DNA of 32,059 bases from Bacteroidota bacterium (GTDB taxonomy: Bacteria; Bacteroidota; Bacteroidia; Chitinophagales; JADIYW01): positions 1-32,059 of the forward strand of contig JAQBNI010000003.1 of the NCBI GenBank assembly GCA_028288625.1. Direction: 5' to 3'. The position numbers and the translations under genes were made by a program. Below the pieces are notes generated by a model that searched no databases, had not been told where the DNA came from, and saw only the letters and a program-made list of their open reading frames with translations. Position 1 is the stretch's first letter, and every line of letters begins with the position of its first letter. Shown piece by piece: positions 7,858-15,410 of this stretch.

Positions 7858-8430
7858 TTAGAGGTCAGCCGTTTCTAAAGTACGATGATCTAAAATATGA
7901 GGGTATTTGCGTGATACATATTCATAAATTCCAAACAATACCGTAACGAAAAAAGCATCGCCCAGCAACGTATATTTAAAGAATGGGACTGCCATCGCAA
8001 AACATTTTGTAAAGCCTGCCGCATCCATGCTATATAACCCTCCGAAAAGCCACACGCCTATATTTGTGATCACAAAAAATAAAATGGAAGAAACCAGGGT
8101 AAACACTGCTGTTTTTCCAAAATTTAATTTGTCTCCTTGTAAATTTCTACCTAAAAATATGATGAGCAATATAGAGCCGTAGACAAAAAATATAGTGTCG
8201 TGAAACAGCGTATAATGATTCATCACGGATAATAAAATATCGCTTATAAACATGGAAATAACAGGGATTAATATCGCCCATTTTTTATCTCGGAATTTTG
8301 CCCCTGCAAACAACGAAATAGCAACTACCGGAGTAAAATTAAAAGGATGTGGAATGATCCTGAAAATAACCGCAACAGCAATCAGCGCAGTGATCAACAG
8401 GAATTTTGAGTTTGTCTTTAAAGTTTCCAT
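7858..8430 (-). CDS. Small integral membrane protein, DUF6580-like putative transporter
   Basis: This 190-residue protein has five to six hydrophobic helices. The opening is KFLLITALIAVAVIFRIIPHPFNFTPVVAISLFAGAKF, then WAILIPVISMFISDILL, the FVYGSILLIIFLG helix, FGKTAVFTLVSSILFFVITNIGVWLF, and a last VPFFKYTLLGDAFFVTVLFGIYEYV. The Arg-Ile-Ile-Pro-His-Pro-x-Asn-Phe-x-Pro motif and the size match what I recall as the DUF6580 family of putative transport proteins, which resemble ECF transporter substrate-binding subunits. It ends the B12 block, 46 nt after the Nudix gene, but has its own -7 box. A role in inner-membrane vitamin uptake is a guess from context. The C-terminus ends in a short hydrophilic tail. 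Confidence 0.7.
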   Translation of the reverse strand: METLKTNSKFLLITALIAVAVIFRIIPHPFNFTPVVAISLFAGAKFRDKKWAILIPVISMFISDILLSVMNHYTLFHDTIFFVYGSILLIIFLGRNLQGDKLNFGKTAVFTLVSSILFFVITNIGVWLFGGLYSMDAAGFTKCFAMAVPFFKYTLLGDAFFVTVLFGIYEYVSRKYPHILDHRTLETADL

Positions 8431-8434
8431 AGTA

Positions 8435-8442
8435 CAAATATA
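8435..8442 (-). promoter_or_regulatory. Putative -7 promoter element TATATTTG
   Basis: Exact TAnnTTTG match on the minus strand only 4 nt before the ATG at 8430. Transcription from it would start at or next to the start codon, giving a leaderless or near-leaderless mRNA for the membrane protein gene. Confidence 0.5.
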
Positions 8443-8476
8443 ATGAATAACCGTTACTTATGTCAAATGTTCAGCT

Positions 8477-9016
8477 TTATTTTTCAGGGAATGAGCCGTA
8501 ATGTGTATTGCATGTTCCTCCTTTCCTGTCTTCAAAAAATTTACGCAGGGCGAAAGCAGAAGAAGTAAATGCAAGTTCTTTCCACGGAATTTCTTCTTCT
8601 GCAAATAACGCGGATTCGATACTCTCCTCCCCATTTCGAATGATACCGTCTTTTAGCTTTGCCAGGAAATGAATATATACCTGGTTTGCCTGAGGAAGAT
8701 TGTAGACTGTCAGCACATTTTGGATTTCTATTTCTGCTCCGGCTTCTTCCCATGTTTCTCTTATTGCACCGTCTTCCGTTTTTTCAAAATCCTCGAGGTA
8801 ACCCGCAGGTAAATTCCAATAACCTCTTCTAGGCTCTATTGCCCTGCGGCACAACAAAACTTTATCTTCCCACACACACAAAGCGCCCACTACAATTTTA
8901 GGATTCGTGTAATGAATGGTATTACAAGATTCGCAGACAAACCTGTCCCTGCCTTCTGTAAATTTAAATACGACAGTATTTCCGCAATTGCTGCAATATT
9001 TCAGCTGGTGAATCAT
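8477..9016 (-). CDS. Nudix hydrolase with N-terminal zinc ribbon
   Basis: A 179-residue protein with a zinc ribbon (Cys8, Cys11, Cys28, Cys31 as YCSNCG...FVCESC) followed by a Nudix fold. The Nudix box is complete: Gly72-x5-Glu78-x7-Arg86-Glu87-x2-Glu90-Glu91-x-Gly93. The strand before it, IVVGALCVWEDKVLLCRRAIEPRRGYWNLPAG, is typical of ADP-ribose or NADH-type Nudix enzymes with a leading zinc ribbon. It hydrolyses a nucleoside diphosphate linked to another group; the substrate is unknown. It sits 45 nt after the frameshifted gene and 46 nt before the membrane protein, all leftward. A near-consensus TATTTTTA just upstream of the ATG could give it a promoter separate from the B12 riboswitch. 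Confidence 0.88.
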   Translation of the reverse strand: MIHQLKYCSNCGNTVVFKFTEGRDRFVCESCNTIHYTNPKIVVGALCVWEDKVLLCRRAIEPRRGYWNLPAGYLEDFEKTEDGAIRETWEEAGAEIEIQNVLTVYNLPQANQVYIHFLAKLKDGIIRNGEESIESALFAEEEIPWKELAFTSSAFALRKFFEDRKGGTCNTHYGSFPEK

Positions 9017-9061
9017 GCTTAAAAATAAGAAAGCTTTTTCAAGATAAAAATTTATAAATCA

Positions 9062-9683
9062 TCATTTAAAGACAAAACAACCGTACCCGAGATAACCATA
9101 TATTTCGCCGAAAGAATAATTTGTCTTTCCATAGGCAATTATACCCAATGGCTTTACATTTGTTACCTTGTATTTTGCATGTCAAGTGACACTACCACTT
9201 TGAAATATTGATTCTTAAAATCTACCCGCATATAGGTTTCGCCCCGTTTTACATACTCCTGGAACTCTGCATCAGAATATTCTCTAAGGAAATTAGTTGG
9301 ATAATAAAAAATGCTATCCGCTTTAGTTTTTCATATTGTATAGATGGATCATAATAGGAATAAAAAACTGCCTTATCGTTTCTGACCATGTCTATTAAAG
9401 TATTCATGCTGAAAAGACTGTCATTATCGTGAATATATTTCAGTATTGTTAGCGAGTCTTCTCCGTCGGATAAATAATTTGTTGAACCTGAATTGAGAAT
9501 CGGGTTGATGCCCTGCGCATACGTTCCTATAAAGTGACTGATAAAAGCAATATTTTTTTCTGAAGGATTTTGTGCCTCCATCAGCTTCAAAAAATAAATG
9601 TTCGCGGAGTCATTAAAAAAATACTGTCCGTAACTATACGAATGCAGCTTACACAGTAATATGATGAAAAATAATTTTCTCAC
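9062..9683 (-). pseudogene. Secreted protein gene with two -1 frameshifts
   Basis: From a GTG at 9683, the frame encodes a Sec signal peptide (VRKLFFIILLCKLHSYSYGQ) and a mature acidic domain down to QYEKLKR, then drifts into nonsense and stops at 9249. Restoring one A in the A5 run at 9327-9331 moves the reading to ADSIFYYPTNFLREYSDAEF and on to RVDFKNQYFKVVVSLDMQ. Restoring one A in the A4 run near 9173-9176 continues it as KYKVTNVKPLGIIAYG up to GYGCFVFK and a TGA at 9062-9064. The repaired product is ~207 residues with no other stop. The family is not recognised. It lies 40 nt after the BtuG-like gene in the riboswitch-controlled block. Either a recently inactivated gene or two assembly errors fits. 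Confidence 0.75.
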
Positions 9684-9723
9684 GTGATTAAAAATAAGAA
9701 ATTTATCAAGTGTAAAATCAGTT

Positions 9724-10806
9724 CTACAGGTTAAAGTACACAGAATTAGGAATAATCCCAACCTTAAACGAATCTATTACCTGCGCATTTGAATTATAGC
9801 GAATGATCTTTCCCGCTTCATTGAAATTACCTGCATCTAAACCCCAGATCTCGCCGGTATACGGATGCACATCCAATCCATAAAATAAACGCGTAATAAT
9901 GGGCGTTGAAGGCAGTGCAACTGCGGTGATAGGCATTGTATACACTTTATCATCCAGGCAAACAAAAAGCTTGCTGCCATCTCCGCTCATTGCAAGATTA
10001 TCTGCAGCGCTGTAATCATTGTTAGCTGCAATGATCTGTATTTGCCTGTCAATAGTATTTGTAGAAGGATTAATGCGAACAAGTGAAGCTGCGCTGTTTC
10101 GGTGTGGAGCATATGTTGGTGGATCATAGGATACATAGCCCTTACACAATACCCATATAAATCCTTGGGCATCTTTTTCCATTTCAGTCGGTACATCCTG
10201 CACGTTGATCTTGCTGAGTTCAACATCCGTATTTGCATCAATTACACTGATGGTATGATCATTACCATAACCACCGCTGTTTGCCACATACACCTTACTG
10301 TTGATCTGCAACATTTCTTCCGGACCGTTTCCTACATTGATCTTTTTTGCAACCGTAAAATTATTCATGTTTATCACCAGCACTTGTCCTGCTCCGCTGC
10401 CATTCGTTACATATACCTTGTCTGTTGTAATACCTAACGCATAGCGCGGGTAATCCGTACCATCTGTTAAGGTTGCGACCTCTTTAAAAGTCCGCGAATC
10501 AACAACTACAACCTTCTGAGAATTATTTGCACAAATAATCCCGAAATTCCCAATGCGTGTAAATGATTGCAAAACATCACCTGTGCTCTGCCCGTTATTC
10601 GCCTGCTCAAAAATATTATTGACGACTTCGTTATTATGTGAGATGTACGAAATACTGCCGTTGTTCTTGGTATATCCGCCTTCATTTACGATTAATGCGG
10701 AGCCTGTCTCAATGTAAGTATCCACCTTGGTTGTATTGTTTACCTTCTGACAGGAAAGAACAAACACTGCAATGGTAATTACTGAAAATTTTAAATAAGT
10801 TTTCAT
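9724..10806 (-). CDS. BtuG-like surface beta-propeller lipoprotein (B12 capture)
   Basis: A 360-residue lipoprotein: the signal peptide ends FVLSC with lipid-anchor Cys19. The mature part is a YncE/DUF5074-type beta-propeller. Repeating blades include FGIICANNSQKVVVVDSRTFKEVATL, PRYALGITTDKVYVTNG, QVLVINMNNFTVAKKINVG and PEEMLQINSKVYVANSGG, ending GKIIRYNSNAQVIDSFKVG. In Bacteroides, BtuG proteins of this fold sit on BtuB as a lid and bind cobalamin very tightly. Here the gene overlaps the upstream btuB-like stop in an ATGA arrangement, so the two are translationally coupled, and the riboswitch upstream points to the same ligand. Cobalamin binding is therefore a strong inference, not seen directly. 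Identity to characterised BtuG cannot be measured here. Confidence 0.85.
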   Translation of the reverse strand: MKTYLKFSVITIAVFVLSCQKVNNTTKVDTYIETGSALIVNEGGYTKNNGSISYISHNNEVVNNIFEQANNGQSTGDVLQSFTRIGNFGIICANNSQKVVVVDSRTFKEVATLTDGTDYPRYALGITTDKVYVTNGSGAGQVLVINMNNFTVAKKINVGNGPEEMLQINSKVYVANSGGYGNDHTISVIDANTDVELSKINVQDVPTEMEKDAQGFIWVLCKGYVSYDPPTYAPHRNSAASLVRINPSTNTIDRQIQIIAANNDYSAADNLAMSGDGSKLFVCLDDKVYTMPITAVALPSTPIITRLFYGLDVHPYTGEIWGLDAGNFNEAGKIIRYNSNAQVIDSFKVGIIPNSVYFNL

Positions 10807-12740
10807 AATGAATTATTTTGAAGTTTAGAAAAATTATAAATGAATGAAAAAGTGTAATAACGTTTAGGTTGGGCATACGAACGGATAGATTCATACGCAG
10901 TGTTGGTCACGTTGTTGATCTTAAAAATAAATTGAAGATGATGTTCTTTGATATCTGCTTTGAATGTGAGAAACATATCCAGTAAATGATAAGACTTCAG
11001 CGCGAAATACGCGAAATTTTCTTCGTCAGTAAAACGCCGGCTGATATACTGATAATTGATTCCTAATCCCAAAGAATAAATTTCAACATACATATTGGAT
11101 TTAAAAGTATGCTGTGGTTTATATCGGAGATAATGCCCTTTCAGATCAGCATTATTTTCATCTTGTATAATTTGTACACGATTAAAATTGTATATCTCAT
11201 TTACGGAAAATACTAAGTTTTTTGCAGCATAACTATAGGCAAGTTGTGATTCAATTCCGTATAACCTGGTAGATTTTAAATTCTTTGGTGACCAGATAAT
11301 GTTAGTGATTGGAGTCCATACAATATTGTTCTTGATCTTTGAATAATAGATGTTTACAACTGCGTTTAAATGATGTTTTGGATGATCAGGAAAAACATCT
11401 ATCGTATTTCCAAGATTTACAGTCCAACCCGTTTCCGGTTTTAAATAAGGATTGCCGCCCGGCGACCAATACCTGTCGTTCTGATCCGGATAACGGTATT
11501 TATCACTATATGAGAAAAGAACAGTATATTTTTTATTTGTCAGCATATATCCTGCATCAACATAAAACTGCGGACGGATATATTTAAAGGAAGAAAATGG
11601 TTGTGCGATCCGTAAAGAACCCTGCAAATCACCTTGTTTTATGCTGATATTAGAAGACGCTTCTCCCACATGATCTATCACTTTTCCGGCATATTCTTTA
11701 ACGTCCGCAATTAATAAATTGTAAGTATACCCGGTAGTTAATTTAAGCCGATGAGCAAAAGTATTCTCAACATAAAAAGTATTTGAAAGCCTGTGTGTAT
11801 TATACCCTGAATTGATCAGTAATACGGTATCGGTCGGACGTTTTTTATCTGTGTATTTTAAAACATCATAAGAATGAGCCAATGAAATATGGTAGCTGAT
11901 CTTTTCTCCATATTTATCTACGTTAATAAAATGCCGTATAGTTGCGTCTTTCTGAAATTTATTACTTGCTTCATAGCTTCCCATAATAGAAGGAATATTT
12001 TTTTGCTTTAACTGCAGCCAGCTTCCGATAGAAATCATCACCTGATCTTTCAATTGAATAAAAATACTGTTCACTGTTCCTTCATTTTTTATTTCATTGT
12101 GATTCGCAGTATCCGTGGGATGATTAAATTTATAGTTGTCGGTATAGAGGAAATTATTTTTTGCGATCAGAGAAAAGGTGTTGGATTGAAATTGTACTTT
12201 TTTATTGCCTGCAGTAAAGCCCACATTATTCCTGTAAGTTTCAAAGCTGCCGATATCGCTTCGCACATGCAACGAAAATTTCTTATTCCAATCCGGTTTT
12301 GAATTGATGGTAATATCGCCGCCGAGAGAAGAAGTATTTGTATGGATAGTGATCTCTTCACCTGATTCTATAGGGATCAGCGAAACATCGGTGCCGCCTA
12401 GCGGAGCGGAATTTATTTTCAATCCATTCCAGTAAACATTGGTGTGATCATCATTTCCACCACGTATAGAAATGGAAGCAATATTGCCGGGACCATAAGA
12501 ATTGATCTGTACAGGAGTGGTTGACTGCAGAAGATCCGCAAGATCATTTTGTGATGAAAATCTTTTTTGTAATGGCGTAATAGAAAATGTGGAAGAATTT
12601 GTTTGCCTGTTCACAGGATGATCGGTAATGCTTACTGTATCGATTTGTTGAATAGCAATCAACCCTTGCTGTGCAAAATTGTTTTTTGCCTGAATGGCAA
12701 TAAACACTAACAGTAGTATGTAATTAATTTTTAATCGCAT
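10803..12740 (-). CDS. btuB: BtuB-like TonB-dependent outer-membrane cobalamin receptor
   Basis: A 645-residue outer-membrane receptor. A signal peptide (MRLKINYILLLVFIAIQA...) is followed by a short N-terminal region and a plug domain (residues ~50-140). The plug contains LADLLQSTTPVQINSYGPGNIASISIRGG, then NVYWNGLKINSAPLGGTDVSLIP and EITIHTNTSSLGGDITI. A beta-barrel with alternating aromatic strands ends in YYTFSFIYNF plus eight residues. There is no carboxypeptidase-like N-terminal extension, so it is BtuB-sized, not SusC-sized. The ligand is inferred from the cobalamin riboswitch 40 nt upstream and the coupled BtuG-like gene downstream. Uptake would need TonB-ExbBD and an inner-membrane importer; no BtuFCD genes are in the window. 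Confidence 0.9.
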   Translation of the reverse strand: MRLKINYILLLVFIAIQAKNNFAQQGLIAIQQIDTVSITDHPVNRQTNSSTFSITPLQKRFSSQNDLADLLQSTTPVQINSYGPGNIASISIRGGNDDHTNVYWNGLKINSAPLGGTDVSLIPIESGEEITIHTNTSSLGGDITINSKPDWNKKFSLHVRSDIGSFETYRNNVGFTAGNKKVQFQSNTFSLIAKNNFLYTDNYKFNHPTDTANHNEIKNEGTVNSIFIQLKDQVMISIGSWLQLKQKNIPSIMGSYEASNKFQKDATIRHFINVDKYGEKISYHISLAHSYDVLKYTDKKRPTDTVLLINSGYNTHRLSNTFYVENTFAHRLKLTTGYTYNLLIADVKEYAGKVIDHVGEASSNISIKQGDLQGSLRIAQPFSSFKYIRPQFYVDAGYMLTNKKYTVLFSYSDKYRYPDQNDRYWSPGGNPYLKPETGWTVNLGNTIDVFPDHPKHHLNAVVNIYYSKIKNNIVWTPITNIIWSPKNLKSTRLYGIESQLAYSYAAKNLVFSVNEIYNFNRVQIIQDENNADLKGHYLRYKPQHTFKSNMYVEIYSLGLGINYQYISRRFTDEENFAYFALKSYHLLDMFLTFKADIKEHHLQFIFKINNVTNTAYESIRSYAQPKRYYTFSFIYNFSKLQNNSL

Positions 12741-12778
12741 ATACCTGAAATGTTTCCTCAGAACATTTTTAAGTGTGT

Positions 12779-12940
12779 TGAACCCGGCAGGTCTTCTGAC
12801 TTACACTTTGCTGAAACCTTCCCGCCCGGATCGGACAGTGGTTGTAGCGTTCAGCAATCTAAAGTGCTTACAGCAGCTGGGACTGTACAGGTATCTCACC
12901 TGTTTCCCTTTTAATCGCAGTATTGAAACTGCAAACCAAA
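12779..12940 (-). ncRNA. Cobalamin (B12) riboswitch
   Basis: Read on the minus strand, the 5' part is AAAAGGGAAACAGGTGAGA, then CTGTACAGTCCCAGCTGCTG, TAAGCACTTTAGATTGCTGA and CGCTACAACCACTGTCCGAT. The 3' part carries GGGCGGGAAGG and the B12 box AGTCAGAAGACCTGCC (12786-12801). These match the conserved core of adenosylcobalamin riboswitches in order and spacing. It ends about 40 nt before the btuB-like ATG with no separate terminator hairpin and T-run. Control is thus probably at translation initiation, with B12 binding hiding the start region. Only the 5' limit is approximate. This switch should control btuB and, through ATGA coupling, the BtuG-like gene. Confidence 0.95.
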
Positions 12941-13048
12941 TTCTAATGTAAAAGTAAAATTATTTTTGGAATTACAAACTAAGATTGGGATTAAATAATT
13001 CCTGAACTTTCTTTAATGTCGATTGTTGAATACATCTCAATGCTTTTT

Positions 13049-13747
13049 ATGAAAAATTTTATTGCCATTCTATGTCTTATATTATTGAACTGTAATATGA
13101 CAACTCATGCGCAGCTTAAGCCGGTGAAATACACCGACGGTAATCAGAAACTCAACGGGTTTAGCATACTGCCGAAAGACCCCTCTAAAAATAAAGCGGG
13201 AGTATTAATATTGCCTGCATGGATGGGAATCGACAAACATTCACAAACTACAGCAGAGCGCTTATCTGCCTTGGGTTACTATGCTTTTGTTGCAGACATA
13301 TATGGAGAAGGAAATTATCCAAAGGATATGAAAGCCGCGGGTGAAAGAGCAGGTTATTATAAATCTCATTACACGGATTACCAGAAACGCATTCGGCTTG
13401 CTATGGAACAGCTTGTATTAAGCGGTGCGGACCCGAACAAAATAGTTGTGATCGGGTATTGCTTCGGTGGCACGGGCGCAATTGAAGCCGCACGAGCCAA
13501 TATGCCCGTACAGGGTGTTGTATGTTTTCATGGAAGTTTAGGATGGGATGCTTCAAGAAAGATCTCTGCAATACAACCCAAAATATTGATTTGTCACGGT
13601 GCTGATGATCCTTATTCTACTGAGTCAGATATAAAAGAATTTGTAAAAGAATTGAATGATAGCAATGCTGACTGGCAAATAGTACTTTATTCCAATTCGG
13701 TACACTCCTTCACAGATACGGATGCGGGAAATGATAATTCAAAGTGA
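13049..13747 (+). CDS. Secreted dienelactone hydrolase family protein, C-terminus cut by in-frame TGA
   Basis: An alpha/beta hydrolase of the dienelactone hydrolase family with a signal peptide (MKNFIAILCLILLNCNMTTHAQ). The start at 13049 is preferred because the signal peptide follows directly; an ATG at 13016 adds 11 residues. The catalytic triad, numbered from 13049, is Cys138 in GYCFGG, Asp187 in GADDPYS and His219 in VHSFTD. It probably hydrolyses an ester or lactone in the periplasm. As it stands, the product is 232 residues and ends DTDAGNDNSK at a TGA. The same frame continues for 24 codons reading AAYNEKADKRSWKEMLSFLD and EVLK to a TAA at 13820-13822. That is the usual family ending with Gly expected at the TGA position, so GGA to TGA is the simplest explanation. 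Confidence 0.88.
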   Translation: MKNFIAILCLILLNCNMTTHAQLKPVKYTDGNQKLNGFSILPKDPSKNKAGVLILPAWMGIDKHSQTTAERLSALGYYAFVADIYGEGNYPKDMKAAGERAGYYKSHYTDYQKRIRLAMEQLVLSGADPNKIVVIGYCFGGTGAIEAARANMPVQGVVCFHGSLGWDASRKISAIQPKILICHGADDPYSTESDIKEFVKELNDSNADWQIVLYSNSVHSFTDTDAGNDNSK

Positions 13748-13822
13748 GCAGCTTACAATGAAAAGGCTGACAAGCGATCCTGGAAGGAAATGCTTTCATT
13801 TTTGGATGAAGTGCTGAAATAA
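13748..13822 (+). other. In-frame continuation of the hydrolase after TGA
   Basis: Twenty-four sense codons and a TAA follow the TGA at 13745-13747 in the same frame. They encode a family-like C-terminal helix (SWKEMLSFLDEVLK). The TAA ends at 13822, exactly against the hemF stop codon, as expected for the ancestral gene end in this compact genome. Confidence 0.75.
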
Positions 13823-14746
13823 TTACAACCAATTCTTTGCTTGAAAAAAAACTAAAGTTTTTTCTTCTTCACTATTTTTTTCAGGATGATGATCGTATTT
13901 CCATTCTGCATGTGGTGGTAGGCTCATTAATATAGATTCTATCCTTCCGTTGGTGCGCAAACCGAAATGCGTTCCGCGATCATATACTAAATTAAATTCA
14001 GCATATCTCCCGCGCCTGATAAACTGCCATTCTTTATTTTTTGGTGTGAAAGTTTTGTCGTTGTTGCGTTTCACCAATTCGGTATATAATGGAATAAAGC
14101 AATTGCCAACGGATTGAAGGAATGAAAATAATTTTTCTCTCTCGTTATCGTTTGCCGGACGAAGATGATCAAAAAATATTCCGCCAACACCGCGCATTTC
14201 TCGTCGATGCGTGATCGTGAAATAATCATCACTCCACTTTTTAAATTTTGGATAATATTCTGAATCGAAGTGATCGCATACAGTATTTAAAGTTGAATGA
14301 AAATGTTTAGCATCTGCTTCATTCGGATATGCCGGGGAAAGATCGATTCCTCCTCCGAACCATTCATCTATGGTGATCCCGCCTTCTTTATCGAGCATTT
14401 TAAAATAGCGGACATTCATATGAATAATGGGAACAAAAGGATTTTTCGGATGAATAACAATAGAAATACCTGTGGCATGAAAATATGCGTCGTCATTCTC
14501 TTTTGCAATTTCCTTTTTTAAAACTTCAGGTAATTTCCCGTAGACATGTGAAAAATTCACACCACCTTTTTCAAAAACATTTCCATCGAGAATTACTTTT
14601 GTGAGTCCGCCGCCGCCTTCTTCACGATTCCATTCATCGCTGTTGAACTTTGCACTGCCGTCGAGATGCTCGAGTGAATTACAAATTTCATTCTGCAGTT
14701 TTTTAAAGTACGCAATTATATTATCCAGTTCTGTATTCATTATCAT
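13823..14746 (-). CDS. hemF: Oxygen-dependent coproporphyrinogen III oxidase
   Basis: This 307-residue enzyme decarboxylates coproporphyrinogen III to protoporphyrinogen IX in heme synthesis, using O2. Family signatures run through its length. They are REEGGGGLTKVILDGNVFEKGGVNFSHVYG (41-70), HMNVRYF with the conserved His109, WFGGGIDLSPAYP (129-141), RREMRGVGGIFFDHL, and the C-terminal RRGRYAEFNLVYDRGTHFGL and RTNGRIESILMSLPPHAEW. Length is normal for HemF. A second in-frame ATG (14740) two codons in is an equally possible start. It follows miaE by 16 nt on the same strand, a likely two-gene operon of oxygen-dependent enzymes. Its stop abuts the ancestral end of the hydrolase gene. Confidence 0.97.
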   Translation of the reverse strand: MIMNTELDNIIAYFKKLQNEICNSLEHLDGSAKFNSDEWNREEGGGGLTKVILDGNVFEKGGVNFSHVYGKLPEVLKKEIAKENDDAYFHATGISIVIHPKNPFVPIIHMNVRYFKMLDKEGGITIDEWFGGGIDLSPAYPNEADAKHFHSTLNTVCDHFDSEYYPKFKKWSDDYFTITHRREMRGVGGIFFDHLRPANDNEREKLFSFLQSVGNCFIPLYTELVKRNNDKTFTPKNKEWQFIRRGRYAEFNLVYDRGTHFGLRTNGRIESILMSLPPHAEWKYDHHPEKNSEEEKTLVFFQAKNWL

Positions 14747-14762
14747 TCAACGTTCAACATTA

Positions 14763-15344
14763 TCAATGCATTCTATCGCCTCTTAATTCCATTTCATTTA
14801 AAATTTTTGTTTCATAATTCACCCATTCATCCCATCGTCTTTTCACTTTATTTTTATCGCAATACTGTTCAGCAATATTTATAAACAGCCTGTAATGATT
14901 AGCTTCTGCAATCATAAGCTTGTGATAAAACTGCTTCAACCCTTCATCATTTATCTGCAAAGATAACAAGCGAAATCGCTCACAGCTTCTCGCTTCAATT
15001 AATGCTGCCATTAAAATTCTATCCAGAAATCTTCCTTCTTCACTTCCACCTTTTACGAAAAATTGTTTTAATAACATTGCATATTCATCCTTTCTCTGTC
15101 CGCCTAATTTAAGACTGCGTTTCTTCAATTCTTCCAAAACCATTCTGAAATGCGTCCATTCCTCGTTTACCACAGGCGCTAATTTATCGACTAAATATTC
15201 ACGATCGGGATATAATTGTATCAAACCGATACACGTTGATGCAGCCTTTTGCTCGCAATATGCATGGTCGGTGAGGATGTCTGCAATAGATCTTTGCGCT
15301 AAGTTTACCCAACCCGGATCAGTAGCTAATTTCAATCCCAACAT
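14763..15344 (-). CDS. miaE: tRNA-(ms2io6A)-hydroxylase MiaE
   Basis: This 193-residue ferritin-like diiron enzyme hydroxylates ms2i6A at tRNA position 37, using O2. The carboxylate/histidine metal ligands are visible as Glu31 (HAYCEQK), Glu62-x2-His65 (NEEWTH), Glu117 (EARSCERF) and Glu147-x2-His150 (EANHYRLF), in the E-ExxH-E-ExxH order of the family. The N-terminal KLATDPGWVNLA and the VVNEEWTHFRMVLEEL and GRFLDRILMAALIEARSCERF segments are characteristic. Length is normal. The ATG is preceded by a TATTTTTG promoter element and an AGG. It leads a probable miaE-hemF operon. Confidence 0.95.
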   Translation of the reverse strand: MLGLKLATDPGWVNLAQRSIADILTDHAYCEQKAASTCIGLIQLYPDREYLVDKLAPVVNEEWTHFRMVLEELKKRSLKLGGQRKDEYAMLLKQFFVKGGSEEGRFLDRILMAALIEARSCERFRLLSLQINDEGLKQFYHKLMIAEANHYRLFINIAEQYCDKNKVKRRWDEWVNYETKILNEMELRGDRMH

Positions 15345-15348
15345 CCTG

Positions 15349-15356
15349 CAAAAATA
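15349..15356 (-). promoter_or_regulatory. Putative -7 promoter element TATTTTTG for miaE
   Basis: Exact TAnnTTTG match on the minus strand, 4 nt before the miaE ATG (CAGG lies between). Expect a leaderless or very short leader transcript for miaE-hemF. Confidence 0.5.
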
Positions 15357-15378
15357 TTGTTTTTTTATATGGTGAGTT

Positions 15379-15407
15379 CCCTATAAATTAAAAAAAATCA
15401 AATAGGG
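15379..15407. repeat. Short inverted repeat CCCTAT...ATAGGG
   Basis: Six-base arms (15379-15384 and 15402-15407) enclose an A-rich 17-nt centre in the divergent miaE/protease intergenic region. It lies upstream of both promoters. It might be an operator, but short arms in AT-rich DNA make this weak. Confidence 0.3.
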
Positions 15408-15410
15408 GTC

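Noticed and set aside
9249-9331. Canonical programmed -1 frameshift signal in the secreted B12-operon gene
   Set aside because: The A5 run is not in the X-XXY-YYZ phase, no strong downstream hairpin is evident, and two events would be needed. Deletion or sequence error is simpler.
10102-10437. Plus-strand open frame of 111 codons within the BtuG-like gene
   Set aside because: Antisense shadow of the propeller repeats; Ile/Tyr/His-rich with no domain.
13745-13822. Selenocysteine or alternative genetic code at the hydrolase TGA
   Set aside because: The expected residue is Gly, not Cys or Sec; the catalytic Cys lies elsewhere; several other genes here use TGA as a normal stop.
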